A stretch of 64,000 nt of DNA from Actinomycetota bacterium. GTDB lineage: Bacteria; Actinomycetota; Actinomycetes; Nanopelagicales; Nanopelagicaceae. The DNA lies in assembly GCA_009698615.1 (NCBI GenBank), contig WLPU01000001.1:124001-188000 (forward strand), written 5' to 3'. Below are positions 8,342 through 16,842 of the stretch, in pieces. The translations under genes were made by a program, and so were the position numbers. The notes beneath the pieces were generated by a model that worked only from the letters and a program-made list of their open reading frames with translations, had not been told where the DNA came from and did no database searches. The stretch's first letter is position 1; each line of letters begins with the position of its first letter.

Positions 8342-9430
8342 ACGATTATCGAATATCTTGATTTGGCCTAAATAACAAGCAACCCATGTTCGGTTGGTAG
8401 TTGATTCGAATGTCACTCCGATTGGCTGAGTACACACCTTGAGAGTTTGAAGGACTGCGAAGTCGGATGTGCGAATCTTAGAAACAGTCGCACTTCCGAA
8501 ATTGACAACAAAAAGTGCAGTTCCATCGCTTGAAATTGCAAGGCTGCGAGTCTCTTTGCCGGTTGTGATTGTTTTCAGCTTTTTGCGCTTAACTAAATCG
8601 TAACCAATAACTTTTCCAGATAAGTTCAACGTTGCATAAAGTTTGGTTCCATCAGGAGAAAGTACGATCGCCCTGGGGTTAGTTCCGATCTGAATGAGTT
8701 TTTCCTTAAATGTAGCGAGATCAATTTCGTGAATTGTGGTGCCACCCATTTGAGCGACATATGCGGTGGATGCATCGGGAGAAATAACGATGCCCCTCGG
8801 GTATGCCCCGATTTTAAGAGTTTTTATGACTTTCTGGCTCTCAATAGAAATCACTTTGAGGTCGTAGGAGCACCAGTTTGTGACCAAAATGTATTTATTA
8901 TCCGGAGTAACTTCTACAACTTTTGGTACTACGCCAACTTGATATACGGCATCGATAGCCGAGGTGCTTAAATCAATACGGTAAAGAAAACTCTTATCGT
9001 AATTAGAAGCGGGGCTGCAGGTGTCGTGGCCCTCCCGATCGAATCCTTTTCCGTACATTGCATAATTTGTTACATAGAGATACTTGCCATCGGGGGAATA
9101 TGCACCTTCCACCGGTGCGCCTTGGTAGGTTCCAGAAAATTGATCAAACCCGAAATCCGAAAGAACTACCGTATCCGGCACTGTCGCCGTCAGTGACATT
9201 GAATGTGCATCGTAGATTGTCACTGAGTGCCGATACATCATATTGTGGGCACTGACTATGCCCGTGCCAGAGGCTCGAACAGATTTAGGAGTTATCGCGC
9301 CAGAGATAGTTTTAACTAAAACTAATTTAGTGTTTTCAGAAGGCGCAAATTCTTCGGCGCTTGCTACCGAAAGCTGACTTCCAACTAATAGAGATAGGAA
9401 AGCGAAAATAAGGCGGTTGCGCATCGCCAT
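8339..9430 (-). CDS. Secreted YVTN-type beta-propeller protein
   Basis: This 363-residue protein has a signal peptide (LIFAFLSLLVGSQLSVASA) and a run of about 40-residue blades with the YVTN pattern: SPDGKYLYVTNYA, TPDNKYILVTNWC, SPDASTAYVAQMGG, SPDGTKLYATLN, SSDGTALFVVNFG. Such propellers form a single ring outside the cytoplasm and are used for protein or ligand binding or as quinoprotein-like scaffolds. No catalytic residues are evident. The first codon may be ATG 9430 or the ATG two codons later. It follows the membrane-anchored Ser/Thr-rich protein by 11 bp, so the two are probably one operon. Confidence 0.8.
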   Translation of the reverse strand: MAMRNRLIFAFLSLLVGSQLSVASAEEFAPSENTKLVLVKTISGAITPKSVRASGTGIVSAHNMMYRHSVTIYDAHSMSLTATVPDTVVLSDFGFDQFSGTYQGAPVEGAYSPDGKYLYVTNYAMYGKGFDREGHDTCSPASNYDKSFLYRIDLSTSAIDAVYQVGVVPKVVEVTPDNKYILVTNWCSYDLKVISIESQKVIKTLKIGAYPRGIVISPDASTAYVAQMGGTTIHEIDLATFKEKLIQIGTNPRAIVLSPDGTKLYATLNLSGKVIGYDLVKRKKLKTITTGKETRSLAISSDGTALFVVNFGSATVSKIRTSDFAVLQTLKVCTQPIGVTFESTTNRTWVACYLGQIKIFDNR

Positions 9431-9441
9431 ACTCTAAAGGA

Positions 9442-9933
9442 CTAGTCGTCTTGGCCACCCTCAAAACCTTCGCCACCCTCGTGCCCGCCTGTAGGTGGTT
9501 TTTGAATTCCGCCAGAGCGCGTGTGGGGGATTCGAGTTTTCTTTTGCGTGTTCACAGCGTCGTCATCACCTTGGGGAGCAGTCGGTTTAGCGATTGAAGG
9601 AGTGTTATTGGAATTGCTTGAAACGGTATTCGAAGGTGTAGTTGCAGTGACTTGTTGGACTGAAGCCTTTGTCGGTGTAGCCGATACCGCAGCAGATGTA
9701 CTTGGACTTTGAGATGAAGGCGCGCTCACCGGTGATTGTGATTGAGCTGACGTAACCGTCATATCTGCTGTTGCTGGTGGACCATCTTGACTTTGAGCAA
9801 ATACAAATCCGCCGCTCACAATCAATAAAGGTGCAACCAAGAGTCCAATTCGAGTTCTTTGCTTCATAGAGCGCAGTGGAGCCTCATCCGCCTCGGCCAT
9901 CTGGAACCATTCAGGCTTCTTCATTGGTGTCAT
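9442..9933 (-). CDS. Membrane-anchored Ser/Thr/Pro-rich protein
   Basis: From ATG 9933 (AGGGAG about 9 nt upstream) the protein has 163 residues. It has a charged cytoplasmic start (MTPMKKPEWFQMAEADEAPLR), one transmembrane helix (IGLLVAPLLIVSGGFVFA), then a low-complexity extracytoplasmic tail rich in Ser, Thr, Pro, Gln and Asn, ending in a Gly/Glu-rich GGHEGGEGFEGGQDD. The tail looks unstructured, a wall-spanning stalk at most. The track's start at 10002 adds 23 residues that lie across the promoter region shared with ctaB. No family is recognised; it precedes the YVTN protein in an apparent two-gene operon. Confidence 0.65.
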   Translation of the reverse strand: MTPMKKPEWFQMAEADEAPLRSMKQRTRIGLLVAPLLIVSGGFVFAQSQDGPPATADMTVTSAQSQSPVSAPSSQSPSTSAAVSATPTKASVQQVTATTPSNTVSSNSNNTPSIAKPTAPQGDDDAVNTQKKTRIPHTRSGGIQKPPTGGHEGGEGFEGGQDD

Positions 9934-9979
9934 GTGCGTTTCTCCCTGCCTCGATGAGAGGGAAATTAACCTCTTTGAC

Positions 9980-9997
9980 TGGGAACTGGCTGGGAAC
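9980..9997 (+). repeat. Tandem heptamer, possible regulator site upstream of ctaB
   Basis: TGGGAAC occurs twice with an 11-bp period (9980-9986 and 9991-9997). This places one copy per helical turn, with the second over the expected -35 of the ctaB promoter. Confidence 0.35.
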
Positions 9998-10016
9998 ACC
10001 ACTTAACGTTGCTGAG

Positions 10017-10022
10017 TAATCT
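10017..10022 (+). promoter_or_regulatory. -10 of leaderless ctaB promoter
   Basis: TAATCT ends exactly 6 nt before GTG 10029, and there is no Shine-Dalgarno. The -35 position holds no consensus hexamer. Confidence 0.55.
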
Positions 10023-10028
10023 TTCCTA

Positions 10029-10922
10029 GTGACTACATCCCCACGTGTGAGCCCCCGCCAGCAAGTCCGCGGCTATATCGATTTGATGAAGTTACGTGTG
10101 GTGGAACTTTTACTTGTATCCACACTTCCCGCAATGATTTTGGCACACAAGGGATTACCGCCTCTGGGTCTTACAGTTGCAACAATTGTTGGCGGAACAC
10201 TCGCAGCGGGATCTGCAAATGCATACAACATGATTATCGAAAGCGACCTAGATCATTTGATGGCACGAACATCCAAGCGACCATTAGTGACTGGAGTGCT
10301 CAACAACACTCAAGCATTTATCTTTTCTACTTTGATTGGCATAATCTCCCTTGCAATATTTTGGATTTACACAACGGTGCTGGCAACCTTGTTGGCGTTG
10401 ATTGCAATTGCATTCTACGTTCTTGTGTACACGATGGGACTCAAGCGACGCACAGCTCAAAACATTGTTTGGGGCGGAGCAGCAGGTTGTATGCCCGTAT
10501 TTATTGGTTGGGCTGCGGTGACTAACTCGCTATCAATTTCAGCGCTCACGTTCTTTCTGGTGATCTTCTTCTGGACGCCACCACATTTTTGGGCGTTGGC
10601 GATTAAGTACAAAGATGACTATGCAGCAGCAGGTGTGCCCATGTTGCCTGTAGTTGCAACCAAAGCAAATGTGCAACGTCAAATGTGGTTTCACACGATA
10701 GCGATGATTATTTCATCGATCGTGTTGATCGAAACTGCGCAACTACCACTGTGGTCTCTATTTCTAACGATCATTCTCGGACTGATATTTGCTCGCCAGA
10801 TGATGCAACTTCGCGAGAGTTCAGATAATTACGCAAAGGCTGCAGCCAAGATTTTTCAATGGTCTATAAGTTATTTGAGTCTTTACTCAGTATTGCTCGT
10901 TGCGGCGCAACTTCTTAATTAG
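10029..10922 (+). CDS. ctaB: Protoheme IX farnesyltransferase (haem O synthase)
   Basis: This integral membrane UbiA-family prenyltransferase adds farnesyl to protohaem to make haem O for haem-copper oxidases. The 297 residues include the first Asp-rich motif in SANAYNMIIESDLDHLMARTSKRPL (about residues 60-84) and the typical FFWTPPHFWALAIKYKDDYAAAGVPMLP block (about 180-207), with nine or so hydrophobic helices. Length is normal for the family. No ctaA or oxidase genes are beside it in this window. The GTG start is supported by the leaderless -10. Confidence 0.93.
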   Translation: MTTSPRVSPRQQVRGYIDLMKLRVVELLLVSTLPAMILAHKGLPPLGLTVATIVGGTLAAGSANAYNMIIESDLDHLMARTSKRPLVTGVLNNTQAFIFSTLIGIISLAIFWIYTTVLATLLALIAIAFYVLVYTMGLKRRTAQNIVWGGAAGCMPVFIGWAAVTNSLSISALTFFLVIFFWTPPHFWALAIKYKDDYAAAGVPMLPVVATKANVQRQMWFHTIAMIISSIVLIETAQLPLWSLFLTIILGLIFARQMMQLRESSDNYAKAAAKIFQWSISYLSLYSVLLVAAQLLN

Positions 10923-11017
10923 AAATCTTGCTTAAGACTTAAGTTAAGGCGTTTGCGCAGGCCCTGGATGAGAAGGCTTGATTAGGTCCTAGATTAGAAA
11001 GCTTGCTTGAGATCTTT
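10918..11017. repeat. Imperfect direct repeats beyond the metZ 3' end
   Basis: The last codons of metZ (plus-strand sense ATTAGAAAGCTTGCTTGAG, from about 10993) recur as ATTAGAAATCTTGCTTAAG from about 10918, with a partial third copy (GAGAAGGCTTGATTAG) near 10970. The 71-bp gap between ctaB and metZ therefore seems built from tandem duplication of the metZ end. Confidence 0.45.
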
Positions 11018-12211
11018 TAATAGATCGGATGAGTGCTCAAGTCCTACCGAAAGACGCAGAACCGAATCGGTTATTCCCATCTCTGCTCTGACTTCTGGGG
11101 CCAAGCGTCGATGTGTGCTGGTAGCCGGATGAGTAATTAACGACTTGCTATCACCCAAGTTATTAGAAATATCAATGATCCTTAATCGATTCATGAAGGC
11201 AAATGCATCTTTTTGGCTTCCCTTGAATTCAATGCCAAGTGTTGTTCCGCCACCGGACATTTGCTTCTTTGCGATTTCAAATCCGGGGTGTGACTTCAGG
11301 CCAGGGTAGCGAACGCTCTTAATTTCAGATCGATCTTCAAGAAATTCTGCAATCTGCTGCGCGCTATTGCTCATGCGCTCGACACGCATCCCCATTGTTT
11401 CTAAAGATTTAACCAGCACCCAAGCGTTGAAAGGACTCAGGGATGGTCCGGTGTGGCGAATAAATTGGCTGAGATGATCTTGAAGGTAGTCGCGCGAACC
11501 TAAAATTGCACCTGCGAGCACGCGCCCTTGGCCATCAATATGTTTGGTAGCTGAGTACATGACAACATCGGCACCGAGTTCAAGTGGTTTTTGTAATACG
11601 GGCGAGGCCATCACGTTATCTACCACGACGGTGGCGCCAACTTTATGAGCCAGGTCGCTTACCAATTTGATATCGACAATATCCAACATCGGGTTGCTTG
11701 GACTTTCAATAAAGACAACTCTGGTTGGCTTGGAAAGTGCTTGAGCCCAAGCCTTCGAATCATTTCCATCGACAAGTTCTACGGTGACGCCCCACTTAGG
11801 CAGGATTTCTGTCAGCACAACGTAGCAAGAACTAAACATTGCAGTAGATGCGACGATTCGGTCGCCAGATTTGACCATGCATGCGATCGAGGCAAACATC
11901 GCAGACATTCCAGAACCAGTAGCTACACAAAACTCAGCTCCTTCAATTGCCGCTAAACGTTGCTCAAACATTGCAATAGTGGGATTAGCAAAGCGGCCAT
12001 AGACAAAGTGATCGGTTTCATCGGCGAATGAGGCAACTGCTTCTTCGGCAGTTGAATATGTGAAACCGCTGTTGAGATAAAGAGCTTCAGAAGTTTCTCC
12101 AAAGCCAGAGCGCGAAAGCCCAGTGCGGACGGCATGAGTATCTGGATGCAAAGCCCATTGCGGATCTGGGCGTTTATTTAGGGGCTGATATCCCCATGGG
12201 CGTTTACTCAT
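10994..12211 (-). CDS. metZ: O-succinylhomoserine sulfhydrylase
   Basis: This PLP enzyme of the Cys/Met metabolism family makes homocysteine from activated homoserine and sulfide. The 405 residues show the family pattern: SGFTYSTAEEA, YGRFANPTIAMFEQRLAAIEGAE, GSGMSAMFA, VVDNVMASPVLQKPL and the PLP-lysine segment YSATKHIDGQGRVLAG (about residue 210). The wording of the N-terminal blocks fits MetZ better than cystathionine gamma-synthase, though that activity is not excluded. ATG 12211 replaces the track start because a TACACT -10 ends 6 nt before it. It is divergent from the ABC exporter with only 23 bp between start codons. Confidence 0.85.
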   Translation of the reverse strand: MSKRPWGYQPLNKRPDPQWALHPDTHAVRTGLSRSGFGETSEALYLNSGFTYSTAEEAVASFADETDHFVYGRFANPTIAMFEQRLAAIEGAEFCVATGSGMSAMFASIACMVKSGDRIVASTAMFSSCYVVLTEILPKWGVTVELVDGNDSKAWAQALSKPTRVVFIESPSNPMLDIVDIKLVSDLAHKVGATVVVDNVMASPVLQKPLELGADVVMYSATKHIDGQGRVLAGAILGSRDYLQDHLSQFIRHTGPSLSPFNAWVLVKSLETMGMRVERMSNSAQQIAEFLEDRSEIKSVRYPGLKSHPGFEIAKKQMSGGGTTLGIEFKGSQKDAFAFMNRLRIIDISNNLGDSKSLITHPATSTHRRLAPEVRAEMGITDSVLRLSVGLEHSSDLLKDLKQAF

Positions 12212-12217
12212 GGTGAA

Positions 12218-12223
12218 AGTGTA
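12218..12223 (-). promoter_or_regulatory. -10 of leaderless metZ promoter
   Basis: TACACT (minus strand) ends 6 nt before ATG 12211. The rest of the promoter must lie inside the first codons of the divergent ABC gene. Confidence 0.55.
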
Positions 12224-12234
12224 AGGTGAGTGCC

Positions 12235-13143
12235 ATGCCCACACTAGCCATCAGCGTTAAAGATCTCAGCAAGAAGTACGGCGAACGCATGGCTGTGTCA
12301 CACGCAAATTTTGAAGTACCCCTTGGCACTGTATGCGGCTTTGTTGGACCTAATGGTTCTGGCAAGACCACCACAATGAGAATGTTGCTTGGTTTGATTT
12401 CACCTACCGGTGGCAGCGGCACAATTCTTGGCGAACCCATCAATCATCCTGAACGCTATTTAAGTCGAGTGGGCGCCATGATTGAAGGGCCGGCCTTTTA
12501 TCCAGCCTTGAGTGGTGCGGAGAATTTGCGGGTCCTAGCAACTCTGGGGGGCTTCGACACAGATCAGATACAAGCTTTGTTGGATCGCGTAGGACTGGGT
12601 GATCGCGCAAATTCTAAGTACAAAACATATTCACTTGGCATGAAACAACGTTTAGGGATTGCCGCAGCATTACTACCTAATCCCCAACTCTTAATGTTAG
12701 ATGAACCAACAAATGGATTAGATCCAGCTGGAATTCAGGAAATTCGAGAGTTGCTCAAGACGCTAGCGACAGAAGGTACGACCGTCTTTATTTCATCCCA
12801 CCTTCTTTCTGAAATTGAAATGATCAGTGATTCACTCGTGATGCTGCGAAAAGGCAAAGTGATTTTCGCTGGCAAAACACAAGACCTCTTGATGCGCCAG
12901 CAACCAGTGATTATCGCTAAGTGCGCAGACCCACAAGACACTTTAAAGTTACTTTCACTCGGCCAAGGTGCTGGCCATGACGGCTCTGTTATTGATGGAG
13001 CGGTTCACATTCTTGCCTCTGCCGAATGGGCGGCGACCCTTAATAAGCTGGCATTTGATGCAGGAATTACTTTGTCGCAACTTTCCCCAGTCCTTCCGTC
13101 ACTTGAGGAAACTTTTTTTGAGATGACCGGAGATGACGAATGA
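12235..13143 (+). CDS. ABC-2 type exporter, ATP-binding subunit
   Basis: This 302-residue ATPase carries Walker A GPNGSGKTTT (about residue 40), the signature variant YSLGMKQRLG, Walker B LLMLDEPTNGLDP and the switch histidine in FISSHLLSE. The C-terminal extension is typical of DrrA/CcmA-like exporter ATPases. It couples to the permease that follows (ATGA overlap). AAGGTGAG 5-6 nt upstream favours ATG 12235 over GTG 12226. The substrate is unknown; with no self-resistance or bacteriocin genes nearby, general lipid, drug or peptide export is the most that can be said. Confidence 0.85.
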   Translation: MPTLAISVKDLSKKYGERMAVSHANFEVPLGTVCGFVGPNGSGKTTTMRMLLGLISPTGGSGTILGEPINHPERYLSRVGAMIEGPAFYPALSGAENLRVLATLGGFDTDQIQALLDRVGLGDRANSKYKTYSLGMKQRLGIAAALLPNPQLLMLDEPTNGLDPAGIQEIRELLKTLATEGTTVFISSHLLSEIEMISDSLVMLRKGKVIFAGKTQDLLMRQQPVIIAKCADPQDTLKLLSLGQGAGHDGSVIDGAVHILASAEWAATLNKLAFDAGITLSQLSPVLPSLEETFFEMTGDDE

Positions 13144-13931
13144 TTCGCGTTTTTTTTGCAGAATGGAGAAAGCTTCGTCGCCCAACTTTATTTTTCGGGA
13201 CGATGGGTTCAGTTATGGGCGTCACCGCATTAGTGACTTCTCTTCTTTTCTTGCTCCTTGATTCTGCCCGTGGGAATGCACGCGAGGGTCGGATGATCAC
13301 CCGTGCAACTCTTGAAATGCCACACGGTTTAACTATTGGATTTAGTAGTTCTGCTGGCCTACTGGGACTTGTGGCGCTGTGTGTTTTCGCTGCACAAACT
13401 GCACAGGAATATACATATGGGACTTTGCGAAACTTATTGGTGCGTCAACCAAAACGACTAACTTTATTATGTGGCAAGTTTTTGGCTATGAAAGTATTTG
13501 CTTTGATTACAGTTATTTTCTCAGCAATTGTGAGTATTACCTTAGCGTTTGCTTTATCCGGCAAAGCCAAGATAGTTACAACTGCTTGGAGCACTTCTGA
13601 TGCCCGTAGCGCCCTAGCGCATACCTTTTTAAATGTATTCATTTCGGTGATTGCCTACGGAACCGTCGGAATGATCCTCGGACTGCTCTTTCGTTCCCCC
13701 ATCACCGCCATATCCTTGGGAGTTGCCTGGTTGCTCATTATCGAAAACATTATTGCTGCTACTGTCAAGAACTCAGGCAAATGGATGCCGGGACAACTCA
13801 TGACGACAATCGCATCAGGTGGTGACATCAATTCGAGCTACTCACATGCTTTTATTGTCTTGATTGGATATTTGGCTGTCGGAACAATAATTGTCGCTAT
13901 CTTCTTTCGTCGCCGGGATGTATCTAATTAA
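13140..13931 (+). CDS. ABC-2 type exporter, permease subunit
   Basis: This 263-residue membrane protein has about six hydrophobic helices and the ABC-2 layout: a short amphipathic N-terminus (MIRVFFAEWRKLRRPTLFF) before TM1, a coupling region QEYTYGTLRNLLVRQPKR (about 85-102), and a basic C-terminus (FFRRRDVSN). It starts inside the stop of the ATPase gene, so both are made together. It is the last gene of this two-gene unit. Confidence 0.8.
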   Translation: MIRVFFAEWRKLRRPTLFFGTMGSVMGVTALVTSLLFLLLDSARGNAREGRMITRATLEMPHGLTIGFSSSAGLLGLVALCVFAAQTAQEYTYGTLRNLLVRQPKRLTLLCGKFLAMKVFALITVIFSAIVSITLAFALSGKAKIVTTAWSTSDARSALAHTFLNVFISVIAYGTVGMILGLLFRSPITAISLGVAWLLIIENIIAATVKNSGKWMPGQLMTTIASGGDINSSYSHAFIVLIGYLAVGTIIVAIFFRRRDVSN

Positions 13932-14001
13932 GGACACAAGACTTCACTTGAGTTAATTTCCAGACTCCTGCTTTATTATTGAGCGCTCAGGAGGCACCAC
14001 T

Positions 14002-15204
14002 GTGAAACGTAATCGAGTTCTGGCAACAGCGCTGATACTTGCGTTGTCGTTTAGTGTTGCTCCTTCTTACGCCAAGACGCCAAAACCAACCCTTGCTCAA
14101 ATCGATGCTGCTAAAAAAGCCGAGGCGGCCAAGGCTGCAGTTGCAAAAGCGGCGGCGAATAAATTGGCAGCGGCGAACCAAACTTTGCGCGGACTCACAG
14201 CAGTTGCAGATCATGCCCGGGCAAAATATGTTCAGGCACAGAATGAATTAGCAGTAGCGATAAAAGTTTCAATTGCTGCAGCGCTGCACGCTCAAATTAC
14301 CGCTGATGCGGTAAATGCGGCGCATCGAACCATCGGAAAATTAGCGGCGAATGCATACATTATGGGTGGCGCGCTAGCAGATATTGAACCGCTCTTGAGT
14401 TCTTCGGGCCCACAAGATTTAGTCGATCAATACTCAACGCTGAGCAAATTAGGTGCACAGAATTCGACGGCACTTGATAGATACAAGGCTGCAGAAGTAG
14501 TAGCCAAAGCTGCAAAAGTTCAGGCCGATGATGCTAAAGCTGCGCAACAAAGAGCTACCGAAAAAGTTGCTGCTGCAAAAAAGATTGCAGATGATGCTAG
14601 AGCCGCTCAGCAAGTTGAAGTAAATAAATTGCAAGCGGTGCAAGACCAATTGATGAAGGAATTAGTGAGTGCAAAGAAAGTCCGTACGACATTAGAACAA
14701 CAACGTCAACTTGCGTTGCTTGAGGAAAGCCAAGCCAATCAAGCGGCGCAAACACCGGGACAAATGAAGGTGTGGCCCGATCTTGGATTCAAGGGCCGCA
14801 CATCAATTCGCTCTACTGAATCACAACGACTTGCCGCTGTGGCTTATGCGAAAAAGCAAGTTCTTGCTCGCAAGCCTTATGTGTGGGGTGCGCAGGGTCC
14901 AAATTCTTATGATTGCTCTGGTTTAGTTTACGCAGCCTATAAATCTGCCGGGCTGGGTTATCCCGGATGGGACCGACTCAACGCTGCTCTGTATTCGGTT
15001 GCGACGATGCACGTAAAATTAGCCGACCTAGTTCCAGGGGATTTACTTTTTTATTCCTATAAGCCTTCAATTCAAACTATCCACCACATCACAATTTATG
15101 CTGGAGGAGGCATGATGTGGGAGGCTAATTCAAGGAGCAAAGGCTTGATCTACTCAAATATGTACAGTATTGACGGGCTTATGCCATTTGGCGGTCGGGT
15201 CTAG
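14002..15204 (+). CDS. Secreted NlpC/P60 peptidoglycan hydrolase with coiled coil
   Basis: This 400-residue exported cell-wall endopeptidase has a signal peptide (to about residue 25, SVAPSYA). A long Ala/Lys/Gln-rich coiled-coil region follows (about 30-245), then an NlpC/P60 domain (about 275-400). The catalytic Cys is in YDCSGLVYAAY and the His in HHITIYAGGGMMWEA. The architecture matches RipA-like hydrolases, whose coiled coil inhibits or positions the enzyme at division sites. The GTG start has AGGAGG 7 nt upstream. It lies directly before tilS, whose promoter -10 overlaps its stop codon. Confidence 0.88.
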   Translation: MKRNRVLATALILALSFSVAPSYAKTPKPTLAQIDAAKKAEAAKAAVAKAAANKLAAANQTLRGLTAVADHARAKYVQAQNELAVAIKVSIAAALHAQITADAVNAAHRTIGKLAANAYIMGGALADIEPLLSSSGPQDLVDQYSTLSKLGAQNSTALDRYKAAEVVAKAAKVQADDAKAAQQRATEKVAAAKKIADDARAAQQVEVNKLQAVQDQLMKELVSAKKVRTTLEQQRQLALLEESQANQAAQTPGQMKVWPDLGFKGRTSIRSTESQRLAAVAYAKKQVLARKPYVWGAQGPNSYDCSGLVYAAYKSAGLGYPGWDRLNAALYSVATMHVKLADLVPGDLLFYSYKPSIQTIHHITIYAGGGMMWEANSRSKGLIYSNMYSIDGLMPFGGRV

Positions 15205-15207
15205 TCT
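15202..15207 (+). promoter_or_regulatory. -10 of leaderless tilS promoter, overlapping a stop codon
   Basis: TAGTCT ends exactly 6 nt before ATG 15214; its first three bases are the TAG stop of the NlpC/P60 gene. Confidence 0.5.
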
Positions 15208-15213
15208 TAGCTC

Positions 15214-16236
15214 ATGTCGCCTAGCACTTCGGAATCTTCTCCTTACGACGCTAGCCAGAATTCAAATAAGCCATCACACGCAATGGTCACGATTCGAAGT
15301 GCAGTTCGTGGGCATTTAGAAATGTGTAAAGCTGGAGAGAGAGTAATTGTTGCTTGTTCTGGCGGTGCCGATTCTCTGGCCTTGAGCTTTGCGATTATTA
15401 AAGAGGCACAGAAACTAGCTTTACACGTTATCGGAATCACGATTGATCATCAGCTTCAGAAACAATCTGCGCAACAAGGACAAAGGGTTATGGAGCAACT
15501 TCAACTGATGGGGATTGCAGAATCAGAAGTCGTGAAGGTGGCCGTAAACATTACTGATGGCGTTGAAGCATCTGCGCGCCGTTCACGCTATGAAGCCTTG
15601 GATGCTGCAGCGGACAAATATGGCGCTAGTAGAGTTTTTCTTGGGCATACGCGAGATGACCAAGCAGAAACAGTTCTCCTTGGTCTTGCGCGAGGGTCAG
15701 GTACTCGCTCACTTTCTGGTATGGCGATTGAGAGTGGAAAATATATTCGTCCTTTATTGGCAATTACGCGGGCTCAAACTGTTGCCGCTTGCGAGGAAGA
15801 AGGTCTTGATTTTTGGACTGATCCACATAACTCAAACTCGGATTTCTTACGAGTGCGAGTGCGAAACGAAGTGCTTCCGGTTCTTGAAAAAGAAATGGGT
15901 CCAGGAGTCAGTGCGGCCCTTGCGCGAAGTTCTGCTCTTTTAAGAGATGATGCAGATGCTTTGGATGCCATGGCCAAGGAGCTCTTTTCAACGCTTGAAT
16001 CACAATCTATGGATATCGGAGTCCTCAGTAAGCTTCCTCGAGCCCTTCGCACTCGCATCATCCGAATGGCTCTATACGAGGCACAAGCCCCTCAGGGCTC
16101 GATTACGGCAGAGCATGTGAGCGAAATTGAGGCCCTGATCACCTCATGGCACGGTCAAGGAGCGTTGAGCATGCCCGGTGGTGTGAAGGTTGAGCGAATT
16201 TCGGGCAGACTTTCGCTCTTACCTCCAAAGCCGTAA
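15214..16236 (+). CDS. tilS: tRNA(Ile)-lysidine synthase
   Basis: TilS joins lysine to the wobble cytidine of the CAU-anticodon isoleucine tRNA so that AUA codons are read. The PP-loop ATP motif SGGADSLALS is at about residue 50, and the conserved GHTRDDQAETVLLGLARGSGTRSLSGM block is at about 145-171. RPLLAITRAQTVAACEE and HNSNSDFLRVRVRNEVLPVLE complete the core. At 340 residues it has a short C-terminal part, as in other actinobacteria. It starts 10 bp after the NlpC/P60 gene and is followed by hpt, a conserved tilS-hpt-ftsH order. Confidence 0.93.
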   Translation: MSPSTSESSPYDASQNSNKPSHAMVTIRSAVRGHLEMCKAGERVIVACSGGADSLALSFAIIKEAQKLALHVIGITIDHQLQKQSAQQGQRVMEQLQLMGIAESEVVKVAVNITDGVEASARRSRYEALDAAADKYGASRVFLGHTRDDQAETVLLGLARGSGTRSLSGMAIESGKYIRPLLAITRAQTVAACEEEGLDFWTDPHNSNSDFLRVRVRNEVLPVLEKEMGPGVSAALARSSALLRDDADALDAMAKELFSTLESQSMDIGVLSKLPRALRTRIIRMALYEAQAPQGSITAEHVSEIEALITSWHGQGALSMPGGVKVERISGRLSLLPPKP

Positions 16237-16271
16237 GGGCTTTGGAGGACACCTAAGGACAGCGAGGCACC

Positions 16272-16823
16272 GTGGATCTATCAGCCGTTGGTAGCGATGT
16301 AGAACGAGTAATCGTTACTGAAGAACAGTTGCAGGCAAAAGTTAGAGAGTTGGCAGCGCGAATTGATGCAGATTATCGCGATCGCGACCTCTTGCTAGTC
16401 GGCGTTCTTAAAGGCGCAGTGATGGCGATGGCAGATCTTGCACGAGCACTTCAACGCCATGTTGAAATGGATTGGATGGCAGTGTCGTCATATGGATCTG
16501 GAACAAAATCCAGCGGAGTTGTTCGAATCCTAAAAGATTTGGATCGCGACATCACTGGGCGCGAAGTTTTGATTGTTGAAGACATTGTTGATTCTGGTCT
16601 CACTCTGTCGTGGCTTAAGGCGAACCTTGAATCACGTGGAGCAAAAAGTGTTGAAATTCTTGCCATTCTGCGAAAGCCTGAAGCTGCAAAGGTTGATGTT
16701 CCAGTGAAATATGTGGGCTTTGAAATTCCGCCAGATTTTGTTGTTGGCTACGGTTTAGATTTTAACGAGAAATATCGCAACCTCCCCTTCGTTGGCGTAC
16801 TCGCCAAGCACACGTATTCGTAA
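16272..16823 (+). CDS. hpt: Hypoxanthine phosphoribosyltransferase
   Basis: This purine salvage enzyme converts hypoxanthine or guanine plus PRPP to IMP or GMP. The PRPP-binding loop [18 protein letters not shown] is at about residues 95-112; [17 protein letters not shown] and the [17 protein letters not shown] loop precede it. At 183 residues the length is usual. GTG 16272 has GAGG 5 nt upstream. It lies between tilS and ftsH. Confidence 0.93.
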   Translation: MDLSAVGSDVERVIVTEEQLQAKVRELAARIDADYRDRDLLLVGVLKGAVMAMADLARALQRHVEMDWMAVSSYGSGTKSSGVVRILKDLDRDITGREVLIVEDIVDSGLTLSWLKANLESRGAKSVEILAILRKPEAAKVDVPVKYVGFEIPPDFVVGYGLDFNEKYRNLPFVGVLAKHTYS

Positions 16824-16842
16824 GAAAAGAGAACCAAACATC

